Assembly (NCBI GenBank): GCA_018136815.1
Contig: CM030931.1
Location: 4,098,148 to 4,162,147, forward strand
From: Isochrysis galbana
Lineage: Eukaryota; Haptophyta; Isochrysidales; Isochrysidaceae
Length of the DNA: 64,000 nucleotides
Direction of reading: 5' to 3'
In this document: positions 23,188-32,999 of the stretch, one piece after another
How the letters are laid out: every line of letters begins with the position of its first letter
How positions within the stretch are numbered: the first letter of the stretch is position 1
Program-made: the position numbers and the translations under genes
Notes under the pieces: model-generated
Database searches by the model: none
What the model was told of the DNA's origin: nothing
Seen by the model: only the letters and a program-made list of their open reading frames with translations

Positions 23188-23214
23188 GGCAACCAACTAT
23201 AAAGTTAGTTGTGG
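23188..23214 (-). promoter_or_regulatory. LINE 5' leader hairpin
   Basis: The whole leader is a short stem-loop, minus-strand CAACTAAC-TTTATA-GTTGGTTG, ending two bases before ATG. Near-identical hairpins precede ATGG in the copies at 1,942 and 39,860 and resemble those at 9,715, 15,568 and 53,560. It may act in internal translation, packaging or template jumping at cDNA completion; which one cannot be told from sequence. Confidence 0.6.
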
Positions 23215-23229
23215 CATGCTTTACCTATA

Positions 23230-24278
23230 CGCTTTACGCTCGTATGGGTATGGGGGGTGTTGTGGTTCGGGAAAGAACCACACCTAGGCCTCCCCAAGAG
23301 GGAGCGCCTCCCGCCTCCCTGGGCTCTTGGCTTCCCCCGCTTTCGTTACCGTTACTCCCTCAAACTGACGGTTCCCTCTCCCTCCCACCGAGGCAATGGC
23401 GGCAAGTACGAGCGTACGAGTGTTCAACTCTCGCTACCATTCGTTCGGCATCTCAATCAGGTGTGGGGCTACCAGGGGAGCACTGCCATTGCTCGCTGAC
23501 ATGGACGGCCGCGATGATCTAATCCGGAGGATGCACCATACACAATACGCAATGGCAATGGCGGGCGCCGAGATTCCCTCACCCCTTGAGTTTTGGCCCT
23601 GTTTAGTGGTTGTTTGGGGCACACCTGACGCACTTGGCCACCCAAAGCAGGGAAAGGGGAGATGCAACGAGAGACCCTTGGGCCGGGGAGGGGGCAAACC
23701 TTGGGGGAAATCGGGGAGGCTTTGGCATTTGGTCAAAAGGCAGCAAAGGAGGCAGATATTTTCCGTTGTCTTCCCCAAGACAGCACGGTAGTCTTTTAGA
23801 CTATGCGTTTGCGCAACCGCTTAGAACCGCCATATGGCCCATGCATGGGCTCGCGCGTTAGCTTTGGGGGGCGGGGGGGGAGACGGTAACCCTTGGATTA
23901 GTGTTATGCCACGGGAGAAAACGACATTCAAATGATTACGAAAGTCTCTGCCATCCGCCTCAAAGTTTGCGCTCTGCTTCATGGTCTTTGGTGGACCACC
24001 TCTTTATGCCCAGTAGCCAATTCCTTCCTCTAAAGGCTTTGTCCGAGGCATCTCAATTCGGCAACTGAGGTAGTTGTATGTTTCTTTCTCCCTCTGACCC
24101 ACAATGTGCGCGCGATGCCGTGTCGTTCTTTGAGCAGCATGACTGCGGGTCTCCTTCTATCGACGGAACCCGCTCGACAGAGCGTGAGTAACATATGCGA
24201 ACGTGGAATGGACTCCAGTCTTCTCGTCAACCAAGTGTGCCGTGAAAGAGGCCAGCACACTTAAGCAATTTTTGTACA
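23230..24278. other. Intergenic, no supported gene
   Basis: Frames on the plus strand at 23,209-23,790 have no domain and low sequence complexity. Around 24,040-24,080 a segment GGCATCTCAATTCGGCAACTGAGGTAGT resembles 40,030-40,060, suggesting a dispersed repeat. Nothing else identified. Confidence 0.35.
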
Positions 24279-25394
24279 CTACTTCGCGTTGGGCAAAGCT
24301 CTATTCCTCGATGAAGCCGGGCCATCATCATCATCAGCAACCACTGCATCAGCATCGACAGTGGTTGCGGCTGGCGGGCGTCCATCCGCCGACCGCTGGT
24401 ATTCCTGCAACTCTGCCGCAAGCTTCTCATAATTGATTGGCTGAATTCGCACTGTGCCACTAGCACAAATGGATCCGTCTTCCACCTTCAAGCTATCGAT
24501 GTCGAGCCATTGCGGCAAAGGAATGCCAGCTCCACGGAGAAAAGGAAGGCCAACCTCCAGCTTTGCACCGAGCCCTTCAAAAGTTGAGATCAGCTCAGGC
24601 GACTGGAGGACAATGAGCTTCTCAACACGAGATACCCGAACACGTGTGCGCACCCGGAGCCCCTCCAATGTGAGGTTCGAACCGTCTTCCGCCCTCGTGG
24701 ACCCGTCTGCGACCAGCGTCACACTTCCATCTCGTAGCGATTCAATGGATCGCAGCTGGATGCGGAGGGCGTCTGAGTCCGCTGGAAGCACCCGCCCGAT
24801 AGCAGCCGACGCGCCGGAGCGGATCACTTCACGCAAGAGAGCCTCAAGTGAAGCAAAAAGGATGGGTGACCGAGTCAGGTCGTCTTGGCTGAACCTGACG
24901 GAGAAGGATGCCTCGGCGGGCTCGAGGAGATTTGGGAGCGTGGGAGGGCTGGCAAACGGACTGCCAAACTCCGCAGAGAGACCGCGAGGAAATGCGAGAT
25001 TTGCGGAAGACACGCGGAAGCCCCCAGCTGAAACCCCCGTCGCGCTCAAGCTGACCGAGTCGACTGAGCCCGGTTTTTGCGGGAGTGTGATCATCTGCCA
25101 GGAGGAAGAGGCCTCCACCGTAATACTCAACGAGCCAAGCTCCTCGCACGCCGCGCGCAGCAGCAGCTCTAGCCCCCTCTGCGCAGCGATCGCAACAAGG
25201 GTCTTGTCGGTGCCAAGCGCAGCCTGCACCGAGGTCTCGAGGCGCAACGCGAGTGACTCGAGCGAAGCTGTGGGCGGGACGGAGGGTGGGCCAGCAGGCT
25301 CAGCTGACTTCCGCATGCAGCACCCTCTCCCATCCACGACTGGCCTCGGGAGTAGTAGCGAGGCAAGAGAGACGACCGCAGTGATCGCCGCCAT
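24279..25394 (-). CDS. DUF2993-like lipid-binding protein
   Basis: 371 residues from the ATG at 25,394; the frame extends upstream only through non-ATG codons. The N terminus is short, hydrophobic and basic (M-A-A-I-T-A-V-V-S-L-A-S-L-L), consistent with a targeting or signal leader. The body alternates short beta strands, e.g. residues ~165-320 with L-R-I-Q-L-R-S-I-E-S-L-R-D-G-S-V-T-L-V-A-D-G and then a late strand/loop with L-P-Q-W-L-D-I-D-S-L-K-V-E-D-G. This is the pattern I associate with DUF2993 proteins of cyanobacteria and plastids, related to phospholipid-binding LmeA. The C terminus is acidic and disordered (D-A-D-A-V-V-A-D-D-D-D-G). The plastid location and lipid binding are inference from the family. 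A LINE fragment lies about 160 bp upstream. Confidence 0.65.
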   Translation of the reverse strand: MAAITAVVSLASLLLPRPVVDGRGCCMRKSAEPAGPPSVPPTASLESLALRLETSVQAALGTDKTLVAIAAQRGLELLLRAACEELGSLSITVEASSSWQMITLPQKPGSVDSVSLSATGVSAGGFRVSSANLAFPRGLSAEFGSPFASPPTLPNLLEPAEASFSVRFSQDDLTRSPILFASLEALLREVIRSGASAAIGRVLPADSDALRIQLRSIESLRDGSVTLVADGSTRAEDGSNLTLEGLRVRTRVRVSRVEKLIVLQSPELISTFEGLGAKLEVGLPFLRGAGIPLPQWLDIDSLKVEDGSICASGTVRIQPINYEKLAAELQEYQRSADGRPPAATTVDADAVVADDDDGPASSRNRALPNAK

Positions 25395-25555
25395 CGAGGA
25401 CGAAAAAGGACCAGATGGATTGAGGGAGAGGAGAGAGGGTAGGGAGAGTAGTTGTGGGTTTAAGAACAAATAAGAGGAGGAGAGGAAGAGGGGAGGAGAG
25501 AGGGTAGAGAGGAGGAGGAGAGAGAGAGGGGATGATGCGGGAAGATGATGCAATT

Positions 25556-25666
25556 TCAGAGTAGTAGACTACATCCCTGTCGACGCCCAAGAGCTCAAGT
25601 AGAAATTCGACGATGGCGGCGTATGCCGTCGTGACGCTCACGGAGAGGTTCTCCTTCTTAGTGAAA
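25556..25666 (-). mobile_element. LINE N-terminal fragment next to DUF2993 gene
   Basis: The minus strand encodes T-A-Y-A-A-I-V-E-F-L-L-E-L-L-G-V-D, matching T-A-V-Y-A-A-I-V-E-L-L-L-E-L-E-G-V-D of the full-length LINE. Only about 100 bp remains. It lies directly upstream of, and in the same orientation as, the DUF2993 gene, so it may form part of that gene's promoter or leader. Confidence 0.6.
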
Positions 25667-27643
25667 GGACATCGGCAATCAAACAGCGATGGCCGCCATC
25701 GCCATCCCTACAAATAGTTCTGATCTTTCACAACTAAATTTATAATTATGTATAATGTATAATGTTTTATATCCTAATCCTAGCCAATGCCAATAGCCAA
25801 CCCCACTAGCCATTAGCGAATTGGACAACGTTTCAGTCCCGGAATCCCGCCATGCCTGACGAGCCAGGTGGCAAAATACACAAAGCATCGTTTCTAGACT
25901 CCTAGCACTGTAGTGGTGTTCTTGTTCTTGATTGAGGTAGGGGCCGGGGCATGTACTCACGGGAGTTTTATTATTGCCGATCAAGTGAGAGTTGTGACAA
26001 CAACGGTGGCGGCGATCGCGGTCGGAAGGCAGTCGAGCCCACCGGTGGTGTCGCGAGCCAAGGAGAGTGGCTCATGCCGCGCCCAGGTGTGCGCCTTCAA
26101 CCCATACATACCCCCAGAGGGTGGTTGGAACTTGGTTGGGAGGTTTCTACCAATTGTTCCAAATGCACATTGCCCATGCAAGCCTCCTCTGCCAAGAAGC
26201 AAGAAGCGCTCGCACTCACACAAGAGGGGGGTGCTTGGCCACCCATTGCATGACAACACACAACACGAATTTTGTGGCTGCACGGACAGTGATAGGGCGG
26301 TCAAACAGTGTTTTTATTAGGGGTAAAAAGAATGAGAATGACCATCTCAGCAGAATTGAGGAAAAACGATACTACTTAGAAAATCATAAAACTACTTTTA
26401 TGATTCTTGCGCCCTCGCCTCCGGCGGCCCCCCCCCCCCCCCCCCGCGCCCCGCCGCCGCGTGGCCTCCCCCCCCCCTCCCCCCTCCCCCCCCCCACCCG
26501 CCACCGGCTCCCGCCAGGCCCCGCCAGGTGTTAGGCGTGTCCCGAAAAGTGGGATGGGGTACCGTGGGGGAAAAGTTGATAGCACGCGCTTTCCAACTCA
26601 ATGCTAACATAACATTCTAAGCGAAAAAAAAACTATCACCTGTTCCTCTTTTGACGGAACGCGAGTTAACCTTGCCAACCCTGCACCCTGCACTCACATG
26701 CCCACGCGTCGCCTGCGCGTTCCACCTGCGCGCGGCCGCGCGTGTCCCCGTGCGCTGCGACGAGGCGGCGCTCGCGCGTGTCCCGATAGGTGATGTTGTA
26801 ATTTGACCGCTCATTCCCTCGCGCCCTCGTGCACGCTGCCGCGCCGCCCGCCAAAGCAAGCAGCAACCGCAGCAATGACAATGACAAGTGGAAGTGCGTC
26901 AACACTGTGCCAACACCAACACCTGTCGCTTGTCGTGCCCTGCGTAAACACTTACAAGAGGCCAGATGGGTTAACACCTTACCCAACCAAGCTACTGTAA
27001 TGGGCCCTCAAGGTCAAGGGCGCGTCAACGTGAACCCATACGCCCTAGCTGTAGCTGGTGGGTAATATGAATATAGCGGATAGCGGCGAGGGGGGCAGAT
27101 ATGAAGGGATACGGGGCATACTTTTGTGTGTGTGTGTGTGAGGCATCAACACCAACCAAGGAGTACGGCCAAATGCGCTACGGTTTGTTGTGATAGTACC
27201 GGGCTAGTGGCAGTAGTGGTAGTGGTACTAACACTCAGATGTTTTATCAGATGTTTTATTATATATCTGATCTTTGATGACGTAAACATGAAGATAAAAT
27301 TTTCCGTGAGAGGCTCGCCTCCCCCCCCTCCCCACTTCTCACTGTGTTGCCACAGACATGTTCTCCGTAAATATCCACCAGACTGCTCATGCAGTCCATA
27401 TATTAGAGGGAGCTTGCAAACGGACGAATAAGAAATGATGCTCACAAGGCGTTCAAAGTCGCACTAGCACCAAGGTTTTACAGTCCACGTTCAGAGTAGA
27501 AAAGTGACGAGATGGCAGCATAAGTAGATGCATGGCGCCATTTTGACGTCGCGTCATCCATGAGCGCAACAAGACTGAAATGAAGACGCGAAGCAATGCA
27601 AAGGCTGGACGTAGGAGTAAGCATCATGGATCGCGATGACAAC
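25667..27643. other. Intergenic with repeats, no supported gene
   Basis: Holds a GGGCGGTCAAACAG word at 26,295 (also near 56,549 and inverted near 40,074), a long C/CCG-rich run at 26,430-26,520, the dispersed repeat 26,882-27,046, and a short (GT)n at 27,126. Minus-strand frames opposite the C-runs are Gly/Arg low complexity and not credible. Confidence 0.4.
26882..27046. repeat. Dispersed repeat, inverted copy of 490-630
   Basis: Reverse-complement match to 490-630, slightly longer because of a few inserted bases. No coding potential. Confidence 0.65.
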
Positions 27644-29014
27644 TCAAATCTGCTTGAAGATGGGTTCCGAGCTCGGGTTGCCCGGCTTTTGGGGTGCCAG
27701 AGCTTGCTTCTTCAGCAAAGCCACATTGTCGGCAATAATTTGGAATTCTCCAGTGACGCGATAGTCGAGGTTGTGCTCCTCGCTGAAGCGCTTGAGCACC
27801 TTGGAGAGCTCTGGGTAGCGGTAGCGTGGCATTGTCGGGAAGAGGTGATGTTCAAGCTGCCATTGCATACCGCCCCACAAGATGTTGGAAATCCAGTTGT
27901 TGCACTTAGCATCACGAGTCGAGCGGAACTGAGCCTCCACGAAATCGTACTTACGCAGTGTGTTGCCGAGGAAAATTTCCTCCGACTGGTGAGTCACCGT
28001 CACGATGGTGGCCGTGATGAACCCAGACAACCAAATGGAGAGAAAAAGAGAGCGGAAGGGCACAAGCGCGGCAAAGGCACCCCAGTGAATTGCTAGCCGG
28101 ATCGCCTCGGGCCACTTCTTGTGTTTGAGCACGTAGCGGATAGAGTCGAAGCGCCAGTACAAAAACAGAATGGAGTAGGGAAGCGGCCAGTAGACATGCT
28201 GCCAGCGGCGCAGCCAGGGTACATCATTCTTTGGGTCGGGCTGCCATAAGTGCAGAGCCGGGTCCAGTGCGATATCCTCATCGTAGCCGACTTCATTGGT
28301 GAGGGCATGGTGCATGTTGTGCTTGTTAGACCACCAAGTGGTCGACATCCCCCCGACAAGTTCGCCGAAGCCGCGCATTGCCCACGCAAAGGGCTGACGG
28401 CCATGAACATAGTCGTGCGCCAACCAGCCAGCCAACGTGTTCGCCACTGCGAGAAGCAGGATGCCAGCAAAAGCCTTTACAGGACCGGTGGCAGAGCGCG
28501 CAAATGAAACGCCGGCAGCCAAGGTAGCGGCCCACGGCAGCAGTTTTTTCACCTCACCAAGCGGCTGCGTCTTGAACCACCCCTCGTCCACAAGCTTTTG
28601 ACGTAGTTCCCGGAACGCATACGTCGCCTCGGTCGGCGGCCGTACCCCTTCGGGAGGTGATTTCGACTTGGGCAGGCGCTGGAACATATTGATGGCTTTG
28701 TCGGAGTGGAATGCGTACATCACCTCGGTGGCGTCCGAGTTATTATAGGCGTCAATCCAATGAGTGCCGGCCGGATGCGCCGCACGCCAGTTCGTTAGAT
28801 CATACCATTCATCGTCAATACGCACATTAAGCCGTCCCTTGGTGGGCTTCGGCACCTTGGCGTTGGCCGGGGGTGCTGTCTCGGGAACCTGCGCTACCAC
28901 TGATGCGCGCAGCGAGACGAGCTGCGGCCGGTATGCGGAAGCGTGCGCGAGGCTGAGGGCAAGTGCCGAGGGCAGAGCGGAGAGGGCAAGAGCGAGCACT
29001 GCTGAGGTGTGCAT
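27644..29014 (-). CDS. Cytochrome b5-fused front-end fatty-acid desaturase
   Basis: 456 residues from the ATG at 29,014. The first ~45 residues form a hydrophobic leader (A-V-L-A-L-A-L-S-A-L) followed by an Arg/Ser/Val stretch, as in plastid or ER targeting. A cytochrome b5-like domain spans residues ~60-110, with heme-ligand motif H-P-A-G (usually H-P-G-G) and the second His in A-F-H-S-D-K. The desaturase domain has three His boxes: H-D-Y-V-H (~210), H-N-M-H-H (~240) and Q-L-E-H-H (~400). Gln in the third box is the mark of front-end desaturases, which place a double bond between the carboxyl end and an existing one. Hydrophobic helices lie between the boxes. Regiospecificity (delta 4, 5, 6 or 8) cannot be told. 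No intron is needed. Confidence 0.9.
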   Translation of the reverse strand: MHTSAVLALALSALPSALALSLAHASAYRPQLVSLRASVVAQVPETAPPANAKVPKPTKGRLNVRIDDEWYDLTNWRAAHPAGTHWIDAYNNSDATEVMYAFHSDKAINMFQRLPKSKSPPEGVRPPTEATYAFRELRQKLVDEGWFKTQPLGEVKKLLPWAATLAAGVSFARSATGPVKAFAGILLLAVANTLAGWLAHDYVHGRQPFAWAMRGFGELVGGMSTTWWSNKHNMHHALTNEVGYDEDIALDPALHLWQPDPKNDVPWLRRWQHVYWPLPYSILFLYWRFDSIRYVLKHKKWPEAIRLAIHWGAFAALVPFRSLFLSIWLSGFITATIVTVTHQSEEIFLGNTLRKYDFVEAQFRSTRDAKCNNWISNILWGGMQWQLEHHLFPTMPRYRYPELSKVLKRFSEEHNLDYRVTGEFQIIADNVALLKKQALAPQKPGNPSSEPIFKQI

Positions 29015-29988
29015 GTGGCTTCTGTGGGTTCGTGGGGGCTTCGTTAGCTCGCGATGGCACACGCGGAGGAGGAGGCGAGAAGGGGGATGGCGGGAAAGGG
29101 GGGGAGGGCGAGAGGGGGGGAGAAGGGAAGGAGGAAGGGGGGGAGGGCGAAGAAAGAAGGGGAGGTGGAGAGGCTGGAGCGGGGCGCTGTCTATCGCGAG
29201 GAGAGACCGGCGATCGCCCCCCCTCCGCGCGGAGCAGCAATGAAGCCTGAGATCGTCTTGCCAGTCGCGATGAGAGGGACCCCGCTAGGTTTCATTCAAT
29301 GAAAGGGGCGATTCTTTGACGTGATTGGATGTGGCGTCTGTGTGTGTTGTGGTGGTCGGTCACTCGTTCCCACCCTCTTCTTTCTTCTTGAGAGCCTCTC
29401 TCTCCGCGCGCCGCGAGACCAGCATCTCCTCGCCCTTCTTACCTCGTAGGGAGAGGAGAGGTGTTACAGAGTAAAATAGAGTGCGAGAGGAAGGGAACAA
29501 CAGCAGGCAGGGTGCGCGCCTGGGCGAGAGAAGAGAAGAGAAGAGAAGAGAGAGAGAGTAAGAGTCTGGCTCGAGCGAGGAGGAGGAGGGGCCGAAACGG
29601 CATCGGAGTTTTCCTTCTCTTCCTCTCGGAAACCTCGCCCCCCCCCCCCCCCCCCCCTCTCCCCCTCCCCCCCCGCCCCCCCCCCGCGGGCTTTCCGGGT
29701 GTTTTCGGGGGGCGTCCTCGTCGCCGACCCGCGCCAGCACGCTTCCCCGCCGCACCTCACAACCTGTGCCCTGTGCCCGACCTTTTGAACTTCTAAGGTG
29801 GTGCCGCACACGGCCTTGCATGCTTGCATGGGCCTTGGGCGCTTGGGCGGGTGGGCCTGACATCTTATGTCCGTCGTTCGTTCGTCTGTATGTATCATGC
29901 ATCCTCATTCAGCATGCTTGCCCTTGCGATCAGAAGGGTTCGTCCTACAATATACGATTCTATCATTCTATAATCCTACAATTTCGAC
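29015..29988. other. Upstream region of desaturase, low complexity
   Basis: Purine-rich GGGAGG tracts at 29,090-29,180 and GAGAAGAGA at 29,530-29,560, then a C-run of about 20 at 29,638-29,657. Frames here are artefacts of composition. The region probably holds the desaturase promoter; no specific element can be named. Confidence 0.35.
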
Positions 29989-30160
29989 CCTAGATGGGAA
30001 ATACGTATTTACCGTATTTGGCCAGAGGCCAGAGGCCAAATACAGCGCGTCCTGGGTTGTAGGCCTCGAATGTATTTGAAATGTATTTGGCCTCAGGCCA
30101 AATACATATGTATTTGGCTGTATGTATTTGCAGGCCCCAGCACCATATTTCCCATCCAGG
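29989..30160. mobile_element. 172-bp foldback MITE with 8-bp TSD
   Basis: Flanked by direct repeats ATTTCGAC at 29,981-29,988 and 30,161-30,168. Terminal inverted repeats are CCTAGATGGGAAATA and CCTGGATGGGAAATA. The interior is nested palindromes, including ATGTATTTGGCCT/AGGCCAAATACAT around one central base (about 30,086-30,112). No coding capacity. An 8-bp duplication suggests mobilisation by a hAT-like transposase. Confidence 0.85.
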
Positions 30161-30686
30161 ATTTCGACGGATCCGTAGGATTCTGTGCACCATATTGCAT
30201 ATTTATTGGCCCAATATCCCTCGGGCACTCGAGGCTCGAGGGCTTGTACACTTGCCTCTTCCTGCATGCCCTGACTAGGTTCCCCTCGCGACTCCCCCCG
30301 TCCGTCGCGCCCCGATTCCCTTCCCTTCTCCCCTTTCCCGCCGTTTCCCCGAGTGCTCCCTTGAGTTTCCGCCCCCTTTCCGTCCATTATTTCCCCGCGC
30401 GCCCCCCGCCCTCCCCCGCGCGCGCGTGACGTTTTCCTCTGGTGTCCTCCGAACCCTCTGTGCTATCGCCCGATCGCCCCTCGTGCTCCTCCCGTCTGCT
30501 CCTGCTCCTGCCCTCGCCCTCGTGCTACGGTGCCCCGTGATGACTGAGAACGCGCCCGCGCCGTCCGACCTGTCCCCGCGTGCTCCCTCAGTCCCCTCTC
30601 GCCCACCCTCCATGCCCCACGTGGGTCAGATTCCTCATGTAATGTCTCAACTCTCTCTCACACCAGACCACTCCACAGCCACAGCA

Positions 30687-32280
30687 TCACTCAGCACACC
30701 GTTTGCCACAGACGAAACAGGCCGGGGAGCGGCTCGAGCGCGTTGGACGAGGGTTGGCGGCTGCGGCGTGGACGATGGGCTCGGCGTGAGGCACGGGCGG
30801 CTCGGGGGCGGGGGAGGCGTCGGCGGCGAATGCGGAGGGGGACGGGGAGGAGCGGAGCCAGAGGGCGATGGTGGCGATAAGTTGGGGCATGGACCAGGCC
30901 AGGCGGCCTTGGATGTCTATGATGCTCCAACAGTACCTTTTACTACTTTTGCCAATAGCAAAAGCTCCATCGGACCTTATAGCTTTTAATAGTCCAACAG
31001 TAGCGCCAACCAGTACAAGTACAAGTAAAGATGATTTTTATTTTTATTTTTATGAGTGTAGTGTCCCCGGCTCCCGCGCTCCCGCGCCTCCGCGTGCGCG
31101 CTGCAACCGCCTCCCTCCTGTCCGACCCGTGTGACGTGCGACGTGCGCGCGCGGTATGTGTGGCATGCATAAATAATGTATCTATATCTATCCATCTCTA
31201 GCTCGTGTCTCATGCGATTCTCCACTTGTTTGTTCTCCTCCTCTCTCCTCTGCCCATCGGCCCACGGCCCACGGTCGCTCGGCGCGCGCTGCGCTGCAGG
31301 GCGCCACGCACTAGTTTTATTTTTAGAGGCCCTGGGTTTTGTTTTTGCTGGCCAAAAAGCTTTTGCTGTTGCTGTTACAAGCAAAGGCGGCCTGAGCACC
31401 AATAGCTGTTGCACTGTTGGAGCATCATAGTTGGATGTGCGCTTCGCTGAGCTCGCGGAGGGCTTGCGCGCGACGGGGGGCGATAGCGTCCGGGAGCTTG
31501 CGGATCAGCATGCGATGGAGGGCTAAGTAAGGGGTCGGCCGGGTTGAAGGAGAAGGAGGGGAGACGGCGGAAACGGGAGATGGCGATTTGCGCCGCTCGG
31601 TGTGCTTCGTCGGGTGGCATGCCGGGTGCGAAGGGGTGAAAGGAGAGGAAAGCTTCCTCGGCGTCTTCGGCGGCTCGGCGGCGGCGCCGGTGAGCACGGA
31701 CATGGAGGACTCGATGCGGGCAAGAAGGGCGCGGCCTCCGTCCATTGACTCCTCGGGGCAATCCTCGAGGAAGTTGACGACCCGCGTCGCCGTCGGCGAG
31801 AGGCAGTCAAGGACGATCGAAGATAGGGAGCGGTCGAGGAAACGCTCGGAGGCGAGAGTGGGGGAGGAGAGAGGGCGTCGGAAGAAGGCGCGGAACGGTT
31901 CGTGCGCGAGGATGCACCGCGTGGAGAGGCGGCGGAACCAGGAGGCGTAGGAGTAGGAGTCGGGGTCGAGGTCGTACGCGAGGGCGGTGGTGGATCCGGG
32001 CGGCAGGGAGATAAGGCGGGGCGGGCGATCCGAGCGAGAGCCGTTGTAGTCGAGCAGGTTGTGGTCGAGGTCGTAGAGGTCCGACGGGGGCGTCGATGAT
32101 GGGGGGGGCGGGGGAGGCGGGGGTGGCGGGGGCCTCGCTGGCCAGGGAGGCGGCGGTGGGGGAGGCGGTGGGGGCGGCGGCGGCGGGGGCGGCGGCGGCG
32201 GCGGCGGTGGCGGTGTGGCGGTGGCGGTGAGGGCAGTGCATCTCCTTGCGGTGCGGCGCGGCCTCGCGCACCCTCTCCAT
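30687..32280 (-). pseudogene. Retrotransposon gag-like ORF interrupted by a MITE
   Basis: The minus-strand frame begins at the ATG at 32,280 (M-E-R-V-R-E-A-A-P-H-R-K), with a Pro/Ala-rich start. After a frame change near the G9 run at about 32,100 it gives a globular part with S-Y-A-S-W-F-R-R-L and A-T-R-V-V-N-F-L-E-D-C-P-E-E-S, a Gag-like helical core. It reaches 31,439, where the 514-bp element begins. Beyond the element, counting the duplicated 8 bp once, the same frame continues to a C-x2-C-x3-C tail and stops at 30,687. Assignment to copia-type Gag is by look and feel. No protease, integrase or reverse transcriptase is adjacent. Confidence 0.5.
30917..31430. mobile_element. 514-bp MITE with 18-bp TIRs and 8-bp TSD
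   Basis: Perfect 18-bp terminal inverted repeats, CTATGATGCTCCAACAGT, at 30,917-30,934 and its complement at 31,413-31,430. Direct repeats TTGGATGT flank it at 30,909-30,916 and 31,431-31,438. The subterminal parts also pair (AGCTTTTGCT/AGCAAAAGCT-like). There is no transposase. The 8-bp duplication points to hAT-type mobilisation. It sits inside the gag-like frame. Confidence 0.92.
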
Positions 32281-32518
32281 TGTTGAGGTCACCGGGAGCC
32301 CTCAATAGTGCCCCACTGCGCTTAGTGAGTGGAACGCTCTCAATACGTGTCTCCACAGCGCGACTTGTTGAGTCGCTCTATTGCGACCTTGTTGAGAGCC
32401 TATTGCGCCGTTGCAAAAACCCTCGAGGGAGTACTTTAGTGTTCCATTGATCAGCATGCCGCTCTCTCTCTTCTGGCAGCAAAAAAGAAAATTTCCCAGC
32501 GCGCCCCCAGCCCATTCT

Positions 32519-32762
32519 CTCTCTCTCTCTCTCATCTCTCTCGCTCCCTCCCTCCCTCCCTCCCTCCCTCCCTCTCCCTCCCTCCCTCCCCCTCCCTCTC
32601 TCTCTCCTTCCCCCCGGCTCTTCTGGCCAGAGAGATGCTACTTATATGAAGAGAGAGAGAGAGAGAGAGAGAGAAGAGAGAGAGAGTGACTTCTGGCCAG
32701 AGAGATGCTACTTGGAGTATATGAAGAGAGAGAGAGAGAGAGAGAGAAGAGAGAGAGAGTGA
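32519..32762. repeat. CT/GA tracts and a ~70-bp tandem duplication
   Basis: A (CT)n and (CCCT)n tract at 32,519-32,610 is followed by two copies of a unit containing TTCTGGCCAGAGAGATGCTAC, a (GA)n stretch and GAGTGAC. The copies start at about 32,622 and 32,691. It lies directly upstream of the PRORP gene and may be part of its promoter or leader. Confidence 0.8.
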
Positions 32763-32999
32763 CCATCTCTCGGGGGCGGTCGGCCCGTGAAGCTCCCGCG
32801 TGGCCTCCGCGTCGGGCGGCGTGGCGCTCCACCAAGCCTCTGCCCTGTCTATCTCGCACTCACACCTGCTCCACGAGAGCTCGCCCTCTGCCGCGCCTCG
32901 ACCTCTCTCTGTTTCCCCGGAGCCGCACTCGCTCCCGAGCCAGCTCGCCCGCTGGGTCAGCAAGCTCACCTTGGCTCTTCCCTCACCCCGCTCATCCAC

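Larger units (their letters stand above)
16820..23214 (-). mobile_element. Full-length non-LTR retrotransposon (LINE)
   Basis: A 15-bp direct repeat, CATGCTTTACCTATA, at 16,805-16,819 and 23,215-23,229 marks the target-site duplication and fixes the ends of a 6.4-kb element. On the minus strand it has a 27-nt leader with a hairpin, one very long reading frame with endonuclease and reverse transcriptase, a 3' region of about 360 nt, and a terminal T-run instead of a poly(A) tail. There is only one frame disruption, so the insertion looks recent. Partial relatives lie at 125, 1,191, 8,626, 13,971, 25,556, 45,101 and 48,602. Confidence 0.92.

Noticed and set aside
26376..26610. Gly/Arg-rich ORFs opposite C-runs
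   Set aside because: Produced by homopolymers and CCG repeats; no start, domain or conserved feature.
28963..29302. Plus-strand Arg/Gly-rich frames upstream of the desaturase
   Set aside because: Purine-tract artefacts antisense to the promoter and leader of the desaturase.
31523..32356. 277-codon Pro/Arg-rich minus frame
   Set aside because: Out-of-frame reading of the gag-like sequence; the alternative frame has globular composition and continues across the MITE.
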